The position numbers and the translations under genes were made by a program. A DNA stretch of 64,000 nt from Hyphomicrobiales bacterium (GTDB lineage Bacteria; Pseudomonadota; Alphaproteobacteria; Rhizobiales; Beijerinckiaceae). Under the pieces are notes generated by a model. That model ran no database searches. It was not told the DNA's origin and saw nothing but the letters and a program-made list of their open reading frames with translations. The stretch is taken from assembly GCA_947454055.1 (NCBI GenBank), contig CANGIS010000011.1, positions 1 through 64,000 of the forward strand, written 5' to 3'. The number at the start of each line of letters is the position of its first letter. The first letter of the stretch is position 1. Shown here one piece after another: positions 45,299 through 55,038 of this stretch.

Positions 45299-46915
45299 TT
45301 ATCCGAGGTTGAGCTCCTTAAAAAAGTCGTTCCCCTTGTCATCAATCACAATAAACGCCGGGAAATTTTCGACCTCGATTTTCCAGATCGCTTCCATGCC
45401 GAGCTCCGGATATTCCAGCACTTCGACATGCTTGATGCAGTCTTGTGCAAGCCGTGCGGCAGGCCCGCCGATGGAGCCCAAATAGAAGCCGCCATATTTT
45501 TTGCACGCTTCGCGCACCTCGGCCGAGCGGTTGCCCTTGGCCAGCATCACCATCGAGCCGCCCGCGGCCTGGAATTGGGCGACGAAACTGTCCATGCGGC
45601 CCGCTGTCGTCGGGCCGAAGCTGCCGGACGCATAACCTGCCGGTGTCTTGGCGGGGCCTGCATAATAGACCGGATGATTTTTAAAATAGTCCGGCATCGG
45701 CTCGCCGCGGTCCAGCCGCTCGCGGATTTTGGCGTGCGCCGAGTCGCGGGCGACAATCAGCGTGCCGGTGAGCGAAAGCCGCGTCTTGATCGGGTATTGC
45801 GAGAGCTTGGCCAAAACCGCCGCCATCGGCTGATTGAGATCAATATTGACATGGTCGCCATCGAACGCGCTGTCATCGAGATCGGGTAAATATTGCGATG
45901 GATCGGCCTCGAGCTGTTCCAAAAACACGCCGTCTTTGGTGATCTTGCCCAAAGCCTGCCGGTCGGCGGAGCAGGAGACGCCGAGGCCGATCGGCAGCGA
46001 GGCGCCGTGGCGCGGCAGGCGGATGACGCGGACATCGTGGCAGAAATATTTGCCGCCAAATTGCGCGCCAACGCCCAGATTTTGCGTGAGCTTGTGGATC
46101 TCTTCTTCCATCGCCAGATCGCGGAAGGCGTGGCCCGCAGCCGAGCCATGCGTGGGCAAGGCATCGTAATAGCGGGTGGACGCCATTTTGACGGTCTTCA
46201 TCACGAGTTCGGCCGAGGTGCCGCCGATCACAATCGCCAGATGATAGGGCGGGCAGGCCGAGGTCCCGAGCGTCAGGATTTTTTCCTTCAAAAACGCGAT
46301 CAACCGGTCATGCGTCAGCACCGATGGCGTGGCTTGATAGAGAAAGCTTTTATTGGCCGAGCCGCCGCCTTTCGCAACGAAGAGGAATTTGTACTCGTCC
46401 TCGCCCTCCGCATAGAGATTAATCTCGGCGGGCAGGTTGGTGCTGGTGTTTTTCTCCTCGAACATCGACAGCGGCGCCACTTGCGAATAGCGTAGATTTT
46501 TTTCGAAATAGGCGTCCTTGATGCCGCCCGCAATCGCGTCCTCATCGAAGCCTTCGGTCATCACGAAGCGGCCGCGCTTGGCCGAGACAATCGCCGTGCC
46601 GGTGTCCTGACACATGGGCAACACGCCACCTGCCGCGATATTGGCGTTTTTCAACAGGTCATAGGCCACGAAGCGGTCATTGGGGGTGGCTTCCGGATCA
46701 TCCAGAATTTTGCGGAGCTGGGCCAAATGGCCGGGGCGCAGCAAATGGTTGATGTCGATAAAGGCCTGCTTGGCCAGCGCGCGGATGGCGTCCGGCGTCA
46801 CGTTCAAAAAAGTACGGCCGCCCACGGTTTCAACACTGACCCCTTCGCTGGTCAATTGACGGTAGGGCGTTGTGTCTGGGCCCAAGGGGAACATGCTGGC
46901 GTTGGATTCGGACAT
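45299..46915 (-). CDS. fumA: Class I fumarate hydratase
   Basis: The 538-residue iron-sulfur fumarase interconverts fumarate and malate in the citric acid cycle. It has the PMCQDTGTA motif with a cluster Cys, [25 protein letters not shown] and the GPTTAGRMD segment of the class. Start: ATG 46915 with a strong AGGAGG six bases upstream; the longer start at 46951 is not needed. It is a single minus-strand gene, divergent from glucokinase. Confidence 0.93.
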   Translation of the reverse strand: MSESNASMFPLGPDTTPYRQLTSEGVSVETVGGRTFLNVTPDAIRALAKQAFIDINHLLRPGHLAQLRKILDDPEATPNDRFVAYDLLKNANIAAGGVLPMCQDTGTAIVSAKRGRFVMTEGFDEDAIAGGIKDAYFEKNLRYSQVAPLSMFEEKNTSTNLPAEINLYAEGEDEYKFLFVAKGGGSANKSFLYQATPSVLTHDRLIAFLKEKILTLGTSACPPYHLAIVIGGTSAELVMKTVKMASTRYYDALPTHGSAAGHAFRDLAMEEEIHKLTQNLGVGAQFGGKYFCHDVRVIRLPRHGASLPIGLGVSCSADRQALGKITKDGVFLEQLEADPSQYLPDLDDSAFDGDHVNIDLNQPMAAVLAKLSQYPIKTRLSLTGTLIVARDSAHAKIRERLDRGEPMPDYFKNHPVYYAGPAKTPAGYASGSFGPTTAGRMDSFVAQFQAAGGSMVMLAKGNRSAEVREACKKYGGFYLGSIGGPAARLAQDCIKHVEVLEYPELGMEAIWKIEVENFPAFIVIDDKGNDFFKELNLG

Positions 46916-47060
46916 TGTCGGCCTCCTGTGCTTTGCGACGAGATCGGTCATTGCAAAATTGAGGGTGATGAGGAATGCGAAAGAGATAGATCATCGCGGC
47001 ACGACACGCTACACCTCTCGGCATTCTACTTAAGGTTCGTTTCTGCAAGGTGACATTTTC

Positions 47061-48056
47061 ATGTTTGCGCATCCGGTTCTCATCGCCGATATCGGCGGCA
47101 CGAATTCCCGTTTTGCTCTGGCGTCAAAGCCCGGCGCTGATCCGCATATTGTGGGTCGATTGCAGACCAAGGATTTTAACGATCCGGAATCCGCGATCCG
47201 TACGGTGCTGGATGCGCTCAAGGAAAAGCCAAAATCGGCGATCATTTGTGTCGCGGGACCGGTGATTGACCGCCGCGCGCATTTGACCAATGCCTCCTGG
47301 ACAATTGACGGGCCGAAGCTCGCCAAGGCGTTCGATTTTGAATCCGGGCTCTTGCTGAATGATTTCGAGGCGCAAGCGCTCTCGTTACCCGCGCTGCGGC
47401 CGGAATGGTTAAAGCAGATCGGCGAGGCGGCCCCTGCCATCGGCGACGGGCCGCGCGTGATTCTCGGCCCCGGTACAGGGCTGGGCATTGGTGCGCTGCT
47501 GACGATTGACGGGCGGCACATTCCGGTGTCGAGCGAAAGCTGCCACATTGATTTCGGGCCGGTGGGCAAGGAGGAGGAGGCTTTCTGGCCCCATCTTGAA
47601 CGCGTCAACGGACGCGTGACCACCGAATCCGTGATGTCGGGGCCGGGCCTTGTGCGGTTGCACCGCGCGCGACTTGTGGCCAAAGGCATGGCCATGCCGC
47701 CCGAAGATGGTGTGGCGATTGTGAATGAGGCGCTGGCCAACCCAAAATCCGAGGAGCGGGCGACGATCAACGCCTATCTGCGGATCATTGCGCGGTTTGC
47801 GGGCGATATTGCCATCACCTTCATGGCAACCGGCGGCGTGACGCTGGCCGGCGGTATTTTGCCGCGCATCGCTTCCATGATCGATAAAGGCGCATTTCGC
47901 CACGCGTTCGAGGCCAAGGAACCGGTGGACGAATTGACGCGGCGGATTTCCACGCGGCTGTTGATGGAGCCTGATGCGGTGCTTTATGGCATGGCGGCGA
48001 TCGCGGCCGAACCCGATCGCTATGCGGTAGATTATCAGGGACGGGCTTGGCGCTAG
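47061..48056 (+). CDS. glk: Glucokinase
   Basis: The 331-residue Glk-family hexokinase has the phosphate motif ADIGGTNSRFAL, the catalytic Asp in LLNDFEAQALSL and the GPGTGLG ATP-site loop. The late GGVTLAGGILPR is a family marker. It makes glucose 6-phosphate in an organism whose PTS appears regulatory only. It converges with ptsN at its end (one base between). Confidence 0.92.
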   Translation: MFAHPVLIADIGGTNSRFALASKPGADPHIVGRLQTKDFNDPESAIRTVLDALKEKPKSAIICVAGPVIDRRAHLTNASWTIDGPKLAKAFDFESGLLLNDFEAQALSLPALRPEWLKQIGEAAPAIGDGPRVILGPGTGLGIGALLTIDGRHIPVSSESCHIDFGPVGKEEEAFWPHLERVNGRVTTESVMSGPGLVRLHRARLVAKGMAMPPEDGVAIVNEALANPKSEERATINAYLRIIARFAGDIAITFMATGGVTLAGGILPRIASMIDKGAFRHAFEAKEPVDELTRRISTRLLMEPDAVLYGMAAIAAEPDRYAVDYQGRAWR

Positions 48057-48057
48057 A

Positions 48058-48522
48058 TCAAGCCGCCGTCGCCGTCTGCTCCTGCGTCAGAAGCGAGAAC
48101 AGGGCAGAGGCATCATGCGATTTGCGTAATTTTTGGGCAATTGCCGGATCACGCAGCGCCCGCGCCACGCGCGACAGGGCTTTGAGATGATCGGCACCGG
48201 CGCCTTCGGGGGCCAGCAGCAAGAAGACGAGATCGACGGGTTCGCCATCCAGCGCATCAAAATCGACCGGCTTTTCGAGCCGCGCGAAGATGCCGAACAA
48301 ATGGGTGAGCTTGGGCATTTTGCCGTGCGGAATGGCAATGCCATGGCCAATTCCGGTTGAACCGAGGCGTTCGCGTTGCACCAAAGCCTCCAAGACCTCG
48401 CTTTCCGAGATGTTGGCAAGGGTGGCGGCAAAGCTGGCGAGTTCCTGAAGAACCTGTTTTTTGGACACACCCTTGACGGCCGGAAGAATGGCATCAGGCG
48501 TTAGAACATCGGTCAACGGCAT
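48058..48522 (-). CDS. ptsN: PTS IIA-Ntr protein
   Basis: The 154-residue EIIA-Ntr has active His66 in GIAIPHGK and the conserved LEALVQRERLGSTGIG. With ptsH and EI-Ntr (not here) it forms the nitrogen PTS, which controls potassium, phosphate and sigma-54-linked functions. ATG 48522 is used; an in-frame start further upstream lacks domain sequence. It is downstream of hpf and rpoN, the conserved order. Confidence 0.95.
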   Translation of the reverse strand: MPLTDVLTPDAILPAVKGVSKKQVLQELASFAATLANISESEVLEALVQRERLGSTGIGHGIAIPHGKMPKLTHLFGIFARLEKPVDFDALDGEPVDLVFLLLAPEGAGADHLKALSRVARALRDPAIAQKLRKSHDASALFSLLTQEQTATAA

Positions 48523-48630
48523 TGAAATCTTCTCTGATTGAAGCCCGGGTCTCAAACCCAAAGCACGAACCGGGCCAATCCCATTGTTCAGTCGCGACAA
48601 CCCGCAAGGATCGTCGCGACTGACGCTCCC

Positions 48631-49209
48631 TTAGTTCTCAAGCGACGGCGGGTCAACCCATCCGATATTGCCGTCGGTGCGGCGATACACAAGATTGATC
48701 CGGCCAGAGGTGGCGTGACGGAACAGAATGACGGGCGATCCGGTCATATCGAGGTCGAGCACCGCATCGCTCACCGACATCGCATTGACGTTCTTTTTGG
48801 TCTCCGCGATCACCACCGGACTGAATTCCGTGTCCTCGTCCTCATCCCACGCCTCGTTAGGCGTCTCGATGACATAGGCGGGGACTTCCATCTGGCGGGC
48901 GGCCCCATTGGTCGGCGCGTGGTCTTTGAGGCGTTGCTTGTAGCGTCGCAAGCGGCTCTCGACCTTTTCAGCGGCGCGCTCGGCGCTGAAATAAGGCTCT
49001 TGCGCCGAACCAACGGCGTGGAGCGTCACACCCGAGGACAGGTGCAACACGCAGTCCGTCTCGTAGCCCGAACCTTCGGGCCTCAGCGTCACATGACCGG
49101 TGACAAGGCCCGCGTAAAATTTGGCAACCGATTCTTCAATTCGTTGGGTGATTTTCAGGCGAAGCGCTTCGCCCAGATCGATGTTTTTACCGGAAACACG
49201 CAGTGGCAT
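48631..49209 (-). CDS. hpf: Ribosome hibernation promoting factor, long form
   Basis: The 192-residue protein has an N-terminal HPF/RaiA domain (RVSGKNIDLGEALRLKI) and a C-terminal dimerisation domain (DMTGSPVILFRHATSGRINLVYRR), so it is the long form that makes 100S ribosome dimers. The start is ATG 49209 with GGAGGG upstream. It lies between rpoN and ptsN on the minus strand. Confidence 0.95.
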   Translation of the reverse strand: MPLRVSGKNIDLGEALRLKITQRIEESVAKFYAGLVTGHVTLRPEGSGYETDCVLHLSSGVTLHAVGSAQEPYFSAERAAEKVESRLRRYKQRLKDHAPTNGAARQMEVPAYVIETPNEAWDEDEDTEFSPVVIAETKKNVNAMSVSDAVLDLDMTGSPVILFRHATSGRINLVYRRTDGNIGWVDPPSLEN

Positions 49210-49386
49210 TGAGACCCTCCGCTTGCCGTCCATTGGGGGAGCCTGTGATGGGCAGCTCCTGTCTCAAGAGGTAAGGAGCATCGGGGCAGGTGTCAATGGA
49301 GGGAAAATCGGGGTGGGTAGTTTTGCTCTATAACCCTTTGAAATAGATATAAAATTTATCTCGGCCCCGTCAAGTCGGACGATCCC

Positions 49387-50937
49387 TTATCCGGCTTTGA
49401 CCTGAGCCTGGGCCTGCTTCTCGCGGCGGCGTTCGACGGAGGAGGGGATGCGCAACGAGTCGCGGTATTTGGCGACCGTGCGGCGGGCGATATCCACGCC
49501 CGAAGCCTTGAGTTGGGTGACAATCGTATCGTCAGACAAGATATTGTCGGTGGCTTCCTGATCGATCATCTGCTTGATCCGGAAGCGGACTGCTTCGGCG
49601 GAATGGGACTCACCCCCGCCCGATGCCGCAATCGATGCGGTGAAGAAATATTTCATCTCGAACAGGCCGCGGGCCGAGGAAATATATTTGTTCGAAGTGA
49701 CGCGGGACACGGTTGATTCGTGCATCGAGATCGCGTCCGCCACGGTTCTCAGATTGAGCGGGCGGAGAAATTCGACGCCTTGGGCGAAGAACAAATCCTG
49801 ATGGCGGACGATTTCGCTGGCGACCTTCAAAATGGTTTTGGCGCGCTGCTCCAGGCTTTTGGTTAGCCAATTGGCGGTCTGGAGCGCCTCGCTCACGAAG
49901 CTTTTCTCGTCGTCCGATTTGAGATTGGTCGAAATTTTGGCGGCATAGGTCTGGTTGACCAGCACGCGCGGCAGCGTGTCCGAATTCAGCTCGACCATCC
50001 AGGTGCCATCGGACGATTTGCGCACAAAGACATCGGGCACCACGGGTTGAATGGTGCCGCCGCCGAATTTGAGTCCGGGCTTCGGATCAAGCGCCTTGAT
50101 GTCGTTGACCATCTCCATGATGTCTTCGTCATCGACATCACACAGCTTGCGAAGGCTTGCAAAATCGCGGCGGGCAAGGAGATCGAGATTGTCGAGCAGG
50201 GTAGCAATGGCCGGATCGTACCGGTTGCGATCCACAAGCTGCAGACGCAGGCAATCGGCCAGATCGCGGGCTCCGACGCCGGCAGGATCAAAGCGATGGA
50301 TCAGCGCCAGCACAGCCTCTACCCGCACAAGGTCCACGCCGAGGCGATCGGCGACCTCGTCCAGCGGGTCGCGCAGATAGCCCGCCTCGTCGACGAGATC
50401 GATCAGCGATGCGCCGATCATCCGGTCGACCGGATCGGTGGTGGCGACGTGGAGTTGCTCGGTTAAATGGTCGTGCAGCGATATTTCGGCCGCCACATAG
50501 GCTTCGAGATTATTGTCCTCGCCGTCATAGCTCTGGCCGCCGACGCCGCTCCAGCTGGTGGCGGAAAGGCCCATCTGGTCGTTCTGGTCGGATTCCTGCC
50601 GCGCGGCGGATGTGGGGGGCGGGGTGTCGTCCTGGTAGACATTGTCGAGCTGGACATCGATGCGCGGATCAATCTCGCCGCGCTCGGGCGTGATGGCGCG
50701 GCCTTCCCAGTCGCTGTCCGAGCCCAGCGAGGAATCGGGGGCGGGAGCCTCAGACGCATTGATGGGGCCGGTATCATCGGTCGCGCGTTCCAGAAGCGGG
50801 TTTTTTTCGAGCTCGGCTTCGACGTAATCGTTCAGCTCAAGGCCGGACAGTTGCAAAAGCTTGATGGCTTGCAACAATTGCGGCGTCATCACCAGAGACT
50901 GGCTTTGACGCAATTCCATCCGTTGCGAGAATTTCAT
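49387..50937 (-). CDS. rpoN: RNA polymerase sigma-54 factor
   Basis: The ~516-residue sigma factor has the N-terminal activator-contact region (MELRQSQSLVMTPQLLQAIKLLQ, ~8-30), an acidic central region, the core-binding domain and the C-terminal RpoN box (ARRTVAKYRDSLRIPSS). It recognises -24/-12 promoters and needs enhancer-binding ATPases. A GTG six bases before the chosen ATG is also possible. It is downstream of lptB in the conserved lptCAB-rpoN-hpf-ptsN order. Confidence 0.96.
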   Translation of the reverse strand: MKFSQRMELRQSQSLVMTPQLLQAIKLLQLSGLELNDYVEAELEKNPLLERATDDTGPINASEAPAPDSSLGSDSDWEGRAITPERGEIDPRIDVQLDNVYQDDTPPPTSAARQESDQNDQMGLSATSWSGVGGQSYDGEDNNLEAYVAAEISLHDHLTEQLHVATTDPVDRMIGASLIDLVDEAGYLRDPLDEVADRLGVDLVRVEAVLALIHRFDPAGVGARDLADCLRLQLVDRNRYDPAIATLLDNLDLLARRDFASLRKLCDVDDEDIMEMVNDIKALDPKPGLKFGGGTIQPVVPDVFVRKSSDGTWMVELNSDTLPRVLVNQTYAAKISTNLKSDDEKSFVSEALQTANWLTKSLEQRAKTILKVASEIVRHQDLFFAQGVEFLRPLNLRTVADAISMHESTVSRVTSNKYISSARGLFEMKYFFTASIAASGGGESHSAEAVRFRIKQMIDQEATDNILSDDTIVTQLKASGVDIARRTVAKYRDSLRIPSSVERRREKQAQAQVKAG

Positions 50938-51066
50938 CGACACGGTTTGGCTCGAATTCCTGACGCATTACTGTGACCTGATAACGGCACAGATTTTGCT
51001 TAACATCGTCTTAATAAGCCAGTTTTTTGAAACTGCAAAGCACGCAAAAGCTGCAAAAACGTCGGA

Positions 51067-51828
51067 TTACATCCGGAATTCGTCGCCGAGATAGACCCGG
51101 CGCACATCTTCATTGGCGATGATGGCTTCCGGCGTGCCTTCCATCAGCACCTGTCCGGAGTGGATAATATAGGCACGATCGATCAGTCCGAGCGTCTCGC
51201 GGACATTGTGGTCGGTGATCAACACGCCGATATTGCGGGCGGTCAATTGGCGGACCAGCGCGCGGATATCGCCGACCGCGATGGGGTCAATGCCGGCAAA
51301 GGGCTCGTCGAGCAGCATGAAGGAGGGGCGGCTTGCCAGCGCGCGGGCGATTTCGCAGCGGCGGCGCTCGCCACCCGACAGCGAGATCGACGGGCTTTTG
51401 CGGACGCGGGTTATGTCGAATTCGGCCAGCAAATGATCGAGTTCCGCCTCGCGGCGGTCGCGGTTCGGCTCGACGAGTTCGAGCACGGCGCGGATATTGT
51501 CCTCGACCGACAGGCCGCGGAAAATCGAGGCTTCCTGCGGCAGATAGCCGATGCCCAAGCGGGCGCGGCGATACATCGGGAAGGGCGTGATGTCATGCCC
51601 GTCAAGCGTGATGCGACCACCATCGGCAGGAACCAGGCCGGTGATCATGTAAAACATCGTGGTCTTGCCCGCGCCATTCGGCCCAAGCAGACCGACGGCC
51701 TCGCCGCTGCGCACGGCCAGCGAGGCGTCGCGCACGACGCGGCGACCGCGATAGGCCTTTTCCAGGCCATGCGCGATGAGCCAGCCGGTCTCGGCGCCCA
51801 TGGGCGATGGGGTTTGGGGGTGGTTCAC
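51067..51828 (-). CDS. lptB: LPS export ABC transporter ATPase LptB
   Basis: The 253-residue ATPase has Walker A GPNGAGKTT, YLPQEASIFRGLSVEDN, signature LSGGERRRCEIARAL and Walker B FMLLDEPFAGIDP, as in LptB. It powers extraction of LPS from the inner membrane with LptFG (not here). It overlaps lptA by four bases. Confidence 0.96.
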   Translation of the reverse strand: MNHPQTPSPMGAETGWLIAHGLEKAYRGRRVVRDASLAVRSGEAVGLLGPNGAGKTTMFYMITGLVPADGGRITLDGHDITPFPMYRRARLGIGYLPQEASIFRGLSVEDNIRAVLELVEPNRDRREAELDHLLAEFDITRVRKSPSISLSGGERRRCEIARALASRPSFMLLDEPFAGIDPIAVGDIRALVRQLTARNIGVLITDHNVRETLGLIDRAYIIHSGQVLMEGTPEAIIANEDVRRVYLGDEFRM

Positions 51829-52418
51829 GGTTTAAGCGTCTTGACGGGTGGCGTTGGCGTAACAGGCGCGGGCTTCGGCTTGTCCGAGGACACAAAGCTG
51901 CTGGTGACGCGGCCGGTGGCGCCCGCATCGACGCTCGCCACGCCGGTGCCGAGATTATAGACGAGCTTGGCGCCCTTGGTGACGTTGGGGCCTTTGCTCA
52001 GGGCGACATTGCCGGTCAGGGTCACAATATCGGTGGCGTTGTCATACACGCCCTTGTCGCCGGTTGCGATCTGGTCCTTGTCGATGATGACGACATTGCC
52101 GTCCGCCTCCACGCGCCGGATCGCGGTGTCGGCATCGGGCGCGGCTGTGGTTGAGCCGCCCGCGGCATCGGCGGGCTTATCGTAGAAAATAACCATTTTC
52201 TTGGCCTTCATCACCGTGTCGCCCTGCGTGACGATGACGTTGCCGGTATAGACGGCGCGTTGTTCCTTGTCGAAAACCTCGAGCGCATCGGCCTCGATCG
52301 CGATCGGTTCTTTCGAGTTTTTCGAAAGCCCGCTCGGCTTTTGGGTGGCGTCCTCGGCCAAAGCGGCCAAGCTCAGGCCACACAATGCCATCGCCAATGC
52401 AACAATCCTGATCTTCAT
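51825..52418 (-). CDS. lptA: LPS transport periplasmic protein LptA
   Basis: The 197-residue OstA-fold protein has a signal peptide (~1-21, LAA-LAE) and beta-jellyroll repeats (VTQGDTVMKAKKMVIFY, KGVYDNATDIVTLTGNV). It forms the LPS bridge across the periplasm. It overlaps lptC and lptB by four bases each. Confidence 0.94.
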   Translation of the reverse strand: MKIRIVALAMALCGLSLAALAEDATQKPSGLSKNSKEPIAIEADALEVFDKEQRAVYTGNVIVTQGDTVMKAKKMVIFYDKPADAAGGSTTAAPDADTAIRRVEADGNVVIIDKDQIATGDKGVYDNATDIVTLTGNVALSKGPNVTKGAKLVYNLGTGVASVDAGATGRVTSSFVSSDKPKPAPVTPTPPVKTLKP

Positions 52419-53098
52419 TCCGTAACTCCTGCCGCGCGGCCCGCTCCATCGGCCCCGCCGGAGCGGCGGAAGACCGAGTGGACATGACCGTCGAACTGGA
52501 CGCGGTCGCCATTATCAAAGACGTTCATGCTGTCTGCGTCAATCGCACCACCCGCCATCCGGACGCTGACGGGCTCTTTTGAGACTACGCGGTTGGTTTT
52601 AAAGTCGATCATGCCCGAGCGCATCCGGATGGTGTAGCGGGGCGTATCGATGTCGACGTGGCCCTTGACGTTCAAAACGTCCTTCTGGCTGTCGTAGACA
52701 CCCGAATCGGCCTTGATCTTGGCGGTCGAGCGGTCGGGCATCGCGATTTCGGAGTTGAGCCCAAAGAGTTCGACAATATAGGGGGTGCTCACATCCTGCA
52801 GCGCCTTGTCGGCCTTGATGTTGAAGGGCAGATCGCCATCCTTGAAGCCGCGCAGATTGGCGCGATCCATCGTGATTTTCGTGCCGTCGAGATTGAGCGA
52901 GCCAATATCGACATCGACGGGCAGCGCGCGGAACGGGTCGAGATAGAGAAACACCGCCGTTGCGCCGACGACGATCAGCGCACTGAGCGGGATCGCCACG
53001 CGCAAGAACCGGACGAGGCGGGAATGTCCGACCGCCCGCCGATAGGCGTCGGCACGCGAACGATCCGAACGGGTCTGGAATGCGCCGACGACGGACAT
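52415..53098 (-). CDS. lptC: LPS export protein LptC
   Basis: The 227-residue protein has one membrane anchor (~28-52, RFLRVAIPLSALIVVGATAV) and a C-terminal OstA-like domain (KADSGVYDSQKDVLNVKGHV). It links LptBFG to LptA. ATG 53098 is preferred over 53140 because GGGAG precedes it and the longer frame adds unrelated residues. Confidence 0.92.
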   Translation of the reverse strand: MSVVGAFQTRSDRSRADAYRRAVGHSRLVRFLRVAIPLSALIVVGATAVFLYLDPFRALPVDVDIGSLNLDGTKITMDRANLRGFKDGDLPFNIKADKALQDVSTPYIVELFGLNSEIAMPDRSTAKIKADSGVYDSQKDVLNVKGHVDIDTPRYTIRMRSGMIDFKTNRVVSKEPVSVRMAGGAIDADSMNVFDNGDRVQFDGHVHSVFRRSGGADGAGRAAGVTE

Positions 53099-53155
53099 GG
53101 TTGAACCGCTCCCTCTCTTTTCATCGCCACGGCCAAGCAAGACCGCGAGGACGGA

Positions 53156-53770
53156 TCAGCTATGGGCGAAGATATCGACTTCGGGCCATCCGGCAAGGTC
53201 AAGCTGGGCCCGATAGGGTAGAAAATCGAAACAGGCCTGCGCGATGCCGGTGCGACCCTCGCGGGCCAAGGTCACATCGAGCTTGGCTTTGAGCTGGTGG
53301 AGATAGAGGACATCGGAGGCCGCATAGGCGCATTGCGCCTCGGTCAGATCCTTGGCGCCCCAATCCGAGGATTGCTGCTGTTTGGACAGATCAACGCCGA
53401 TCAATTCGCGGGTCAGATCTTTCAAACCGTGCCGGTCGGTATAGGTGCGCACCAGTTTGGACGCGATTTTGGTACAGTAGACGGGTGATGTCAGCACGCC
53501 GAACCGGTGCTGCAAGACCGCGATGTCGAAACGGCCGAAATGAAAGAGTTTTAGCACCTTCGGATCGGCCAGAAGCTTTTCGAGATTAGGCGCGCGGGTC
53601 TGGTCGGCGGCGATCTGCACCAGATCGGCCGAGCCGTCGCCACTCGACAATTGCACGAGGCAGAGGCGATCCCGATGCGGGTTAAGCCCCAGCGTTTCGG
53701 TATCGATGGCCACAACAGAACCAAGCGTATGATCGTCCGGCAAATCGCCGCGGTGAAGCCGGATGGTCAT
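53156..53770 (-). CDS. rnd: Ribonuclease D-type 3'-5' exonuclease
   Basis: The 204-residue DEDD exonuclease has ExoI VAIDTETLGL (Asp23, Glu25), ExoII HFGRFDIAVL and ExoIII YAASDVLYL. The HRDC domains of full-length RNase D are absent, so it is the short form common in alphaproteobacteria. It probably trims tRNA or other RNA 3' ends. It is downstream of the tRNA-Leu gene on the same strand and upstream of lptC. Confidence 0.93.
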   Translation of the reverse strand: MTIRLHRGDLPDDHTLGSVVAIDTETLGLNPHRDRLCLVQLSSGDGSADLVQIAADQTRAPNLEKLLADPKVLKLFHFGRFDIAVLQHRFGVLTSPVYCTKIASKLVRTYTDRHGLKDLTRELIGVDLSKQQQSSDWGAKDLTEAQCAYAASDVLYLHQLKAKLDVTLAREGRTGIAQACFDFLPYRAQLDLAGWPEVDIFAHS

Positions 53771-53932
53771 AGGGCGGATAAATCCTGAAAGCTAAGTGGT
53801 TTTGGGTAATCGTATGATGGTGGTCTGATGGAGGTGTTGGCCTGCGCTCAGCTTACTCGTTGAAAGCCCGCCTTCGCCTTGCTTCGGCGCGGCATCCGTT
53901 CCGGACGCTTCAGCGCTGTCGCGCCGGAGCTC

Positions 53933-53955
53933 TATTTTTGGCAAGGCCAAAAATA
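53933..53955 (-). terminator. Hairpin downstream of tRNA-Leu
   Basis: TATTTTTGGC, a 3-base loop and GCCAAAAATA make a perfect 10-bp stem starting 13 bases after the tRNA. The T-rich arm could act as a terminator tail in either direction. The surrounding gap holds no other clear feature. Confidence 0.5.
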
Positions 53956-53967
53956 AACGAAAACGGA

Positions 53968-54052
53968 TGGTGCCCAGGAGAGGACTCGAACCTCCACCTC
54001 TTGCAAGACTGATACCTGAAACCAGCGCGTCTACCAATTCCGCCACCTGGGC
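53968..54052 (-). tRNA. tRNA-Leu(CAG)
   Basis: The 85-base class II tRNA has acceptor GCCCAGG/CCTGGGC, a long variable arm, anticodon stem CTGGT/ATCAG with loop TTCAGGT (anticodon CAG, reading CUG) and T-arm GGAGGTTCGAGTCCTC-type sequence. The 3' CCA is encoded. It is preceded by a LysR gene on the same strand and followed by rnd. Confidence 0.97.
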
Positions 54053-54080
54053 ATGGGGGTTGTCTTAAGGGCGCAGACCC

Positions 54081-55022
54081 TCAATTGTCAACGGTCGTGC
54101 GCTTCTCTCGTTCAATTGTCCGCACCATATCCATAAAGCTCAGGATGGCAGGGCTCAACGTTTGGTATTTTGGCCAGACAAAGCCGTAATGGGCCTGAAC
54201 TATCATCAGCGCCGGATAATCCAGCAGCTTAACGCGTCCGGCTGAGATATCGTCTGCAATAATCTCCTTCAGGCACATGCCGACGCAATCGGAATGGAGC
54301 ACAATGTTGCGCATGCTCCAGAAACTTCGGGCGTTGACGGTAGGGCGCATGATACCGGTATCCGGATCACGAACGCCAAATCCGCCGCCAAACGCCTGCA
54401 ATGTCTCCGCCGTTTGCTTTTTCCAAGGGTTACCCACCAGCGGATAGGCCGCGATATCGGCAAGACCCAGATCGCTGCGTTGGGTCAGCGGATGGTCGGC
54501 CCGGACATAGAAATAGGCCTGTCCGCTGTTGAGCAATTCGTGGGCCATATCAAACCGCTCAAGCGCGTTTTCGAGCTCGATGACGCCGATATCGATTTCC
54601 CCCCGCGCAATCCGCTCGGTGGCAACCCGCCATGGTTCTTGAATAATTTCCATCACCATATTGGGATAAAGGGTGCTTAAACGGGCAACCGCAAGTTCAA
54701 CGGACAGAGCGGATGGCCACAGACCCGTCGCAATTGTCAGTTTACCGGTCTCCAACCGCTTGATGCGTTCGATTTCATTGAAAATACCATCGAGCTTTAG
54801 CTGAATTTTTTTGTGGTGGTGCAGGAAGATCTGCGCCGCTTCGGTCGGCTCCAGTCCTTGCGGGGAACGCGCAAACAAGGGCGCGCCGATTTGATCCTCC
54901 AACGCGTGAAGCGCGTGGGTGACAGCCGACTGCGTCAAGCCAAGCAAGCCTGCAGCGCGGCTTATGCCCCGGCATTGTGCCACCAAATGAACAATTTCAA
55001 AATGCCGAAACGTAAGATTCAA
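54081..55022 (-). CDS. LysR-family transcriptional regulator
   Basis: The 313-residue regulator has an N-terminal winged helix (FEIVHLVAQCRGISRAAGLLGLTQSAVTHAL) and a LysR substrate-binding domain. It shares a general layout with the second LysR gene at 55544 but differs throughout. It is divergent from the orphan gene at 55039, which may be its target. The inducer is unknown. Confidence 0.88.
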   Translation of the reverse strand: MNLTFRHFEIVHLVAQCRGISRAAGLLGLTQSAVTHALHALEDQIGAPLFARSPQGLEPTEAAQIFLHHHKKIQLKLDGIFNEIERIKRLETGKLTIATGLWPSALSVELAVARLSTLYPNMVMEIIQEPWRVATERIARGEIDIGVIELENALERFDMAHELLNSGQAYFYVRADHPLTQRSDLGLADIAAYPLVGNPWKKQTAETLQAFGGGFGVRDPDTGIMRPTVNARSFWSMRNIVLHSDCVGMCLKEIIADDISAGRVKLLDYPALMIVQAHYGFVWPKYQTLSPAILSFMDMVRTIEREKRTTVDN

Positions 55023-55038
55023 TTTTTTAGCCTTATTA

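Noticed and set aside
53792-54046. Open frame of 84 codons on the minus strand starting inside the tRNA-Leu gene
   Set aside because: It reads through the tRNA sequence, and the protein has no family match. The tRNA structure explains the sequence.
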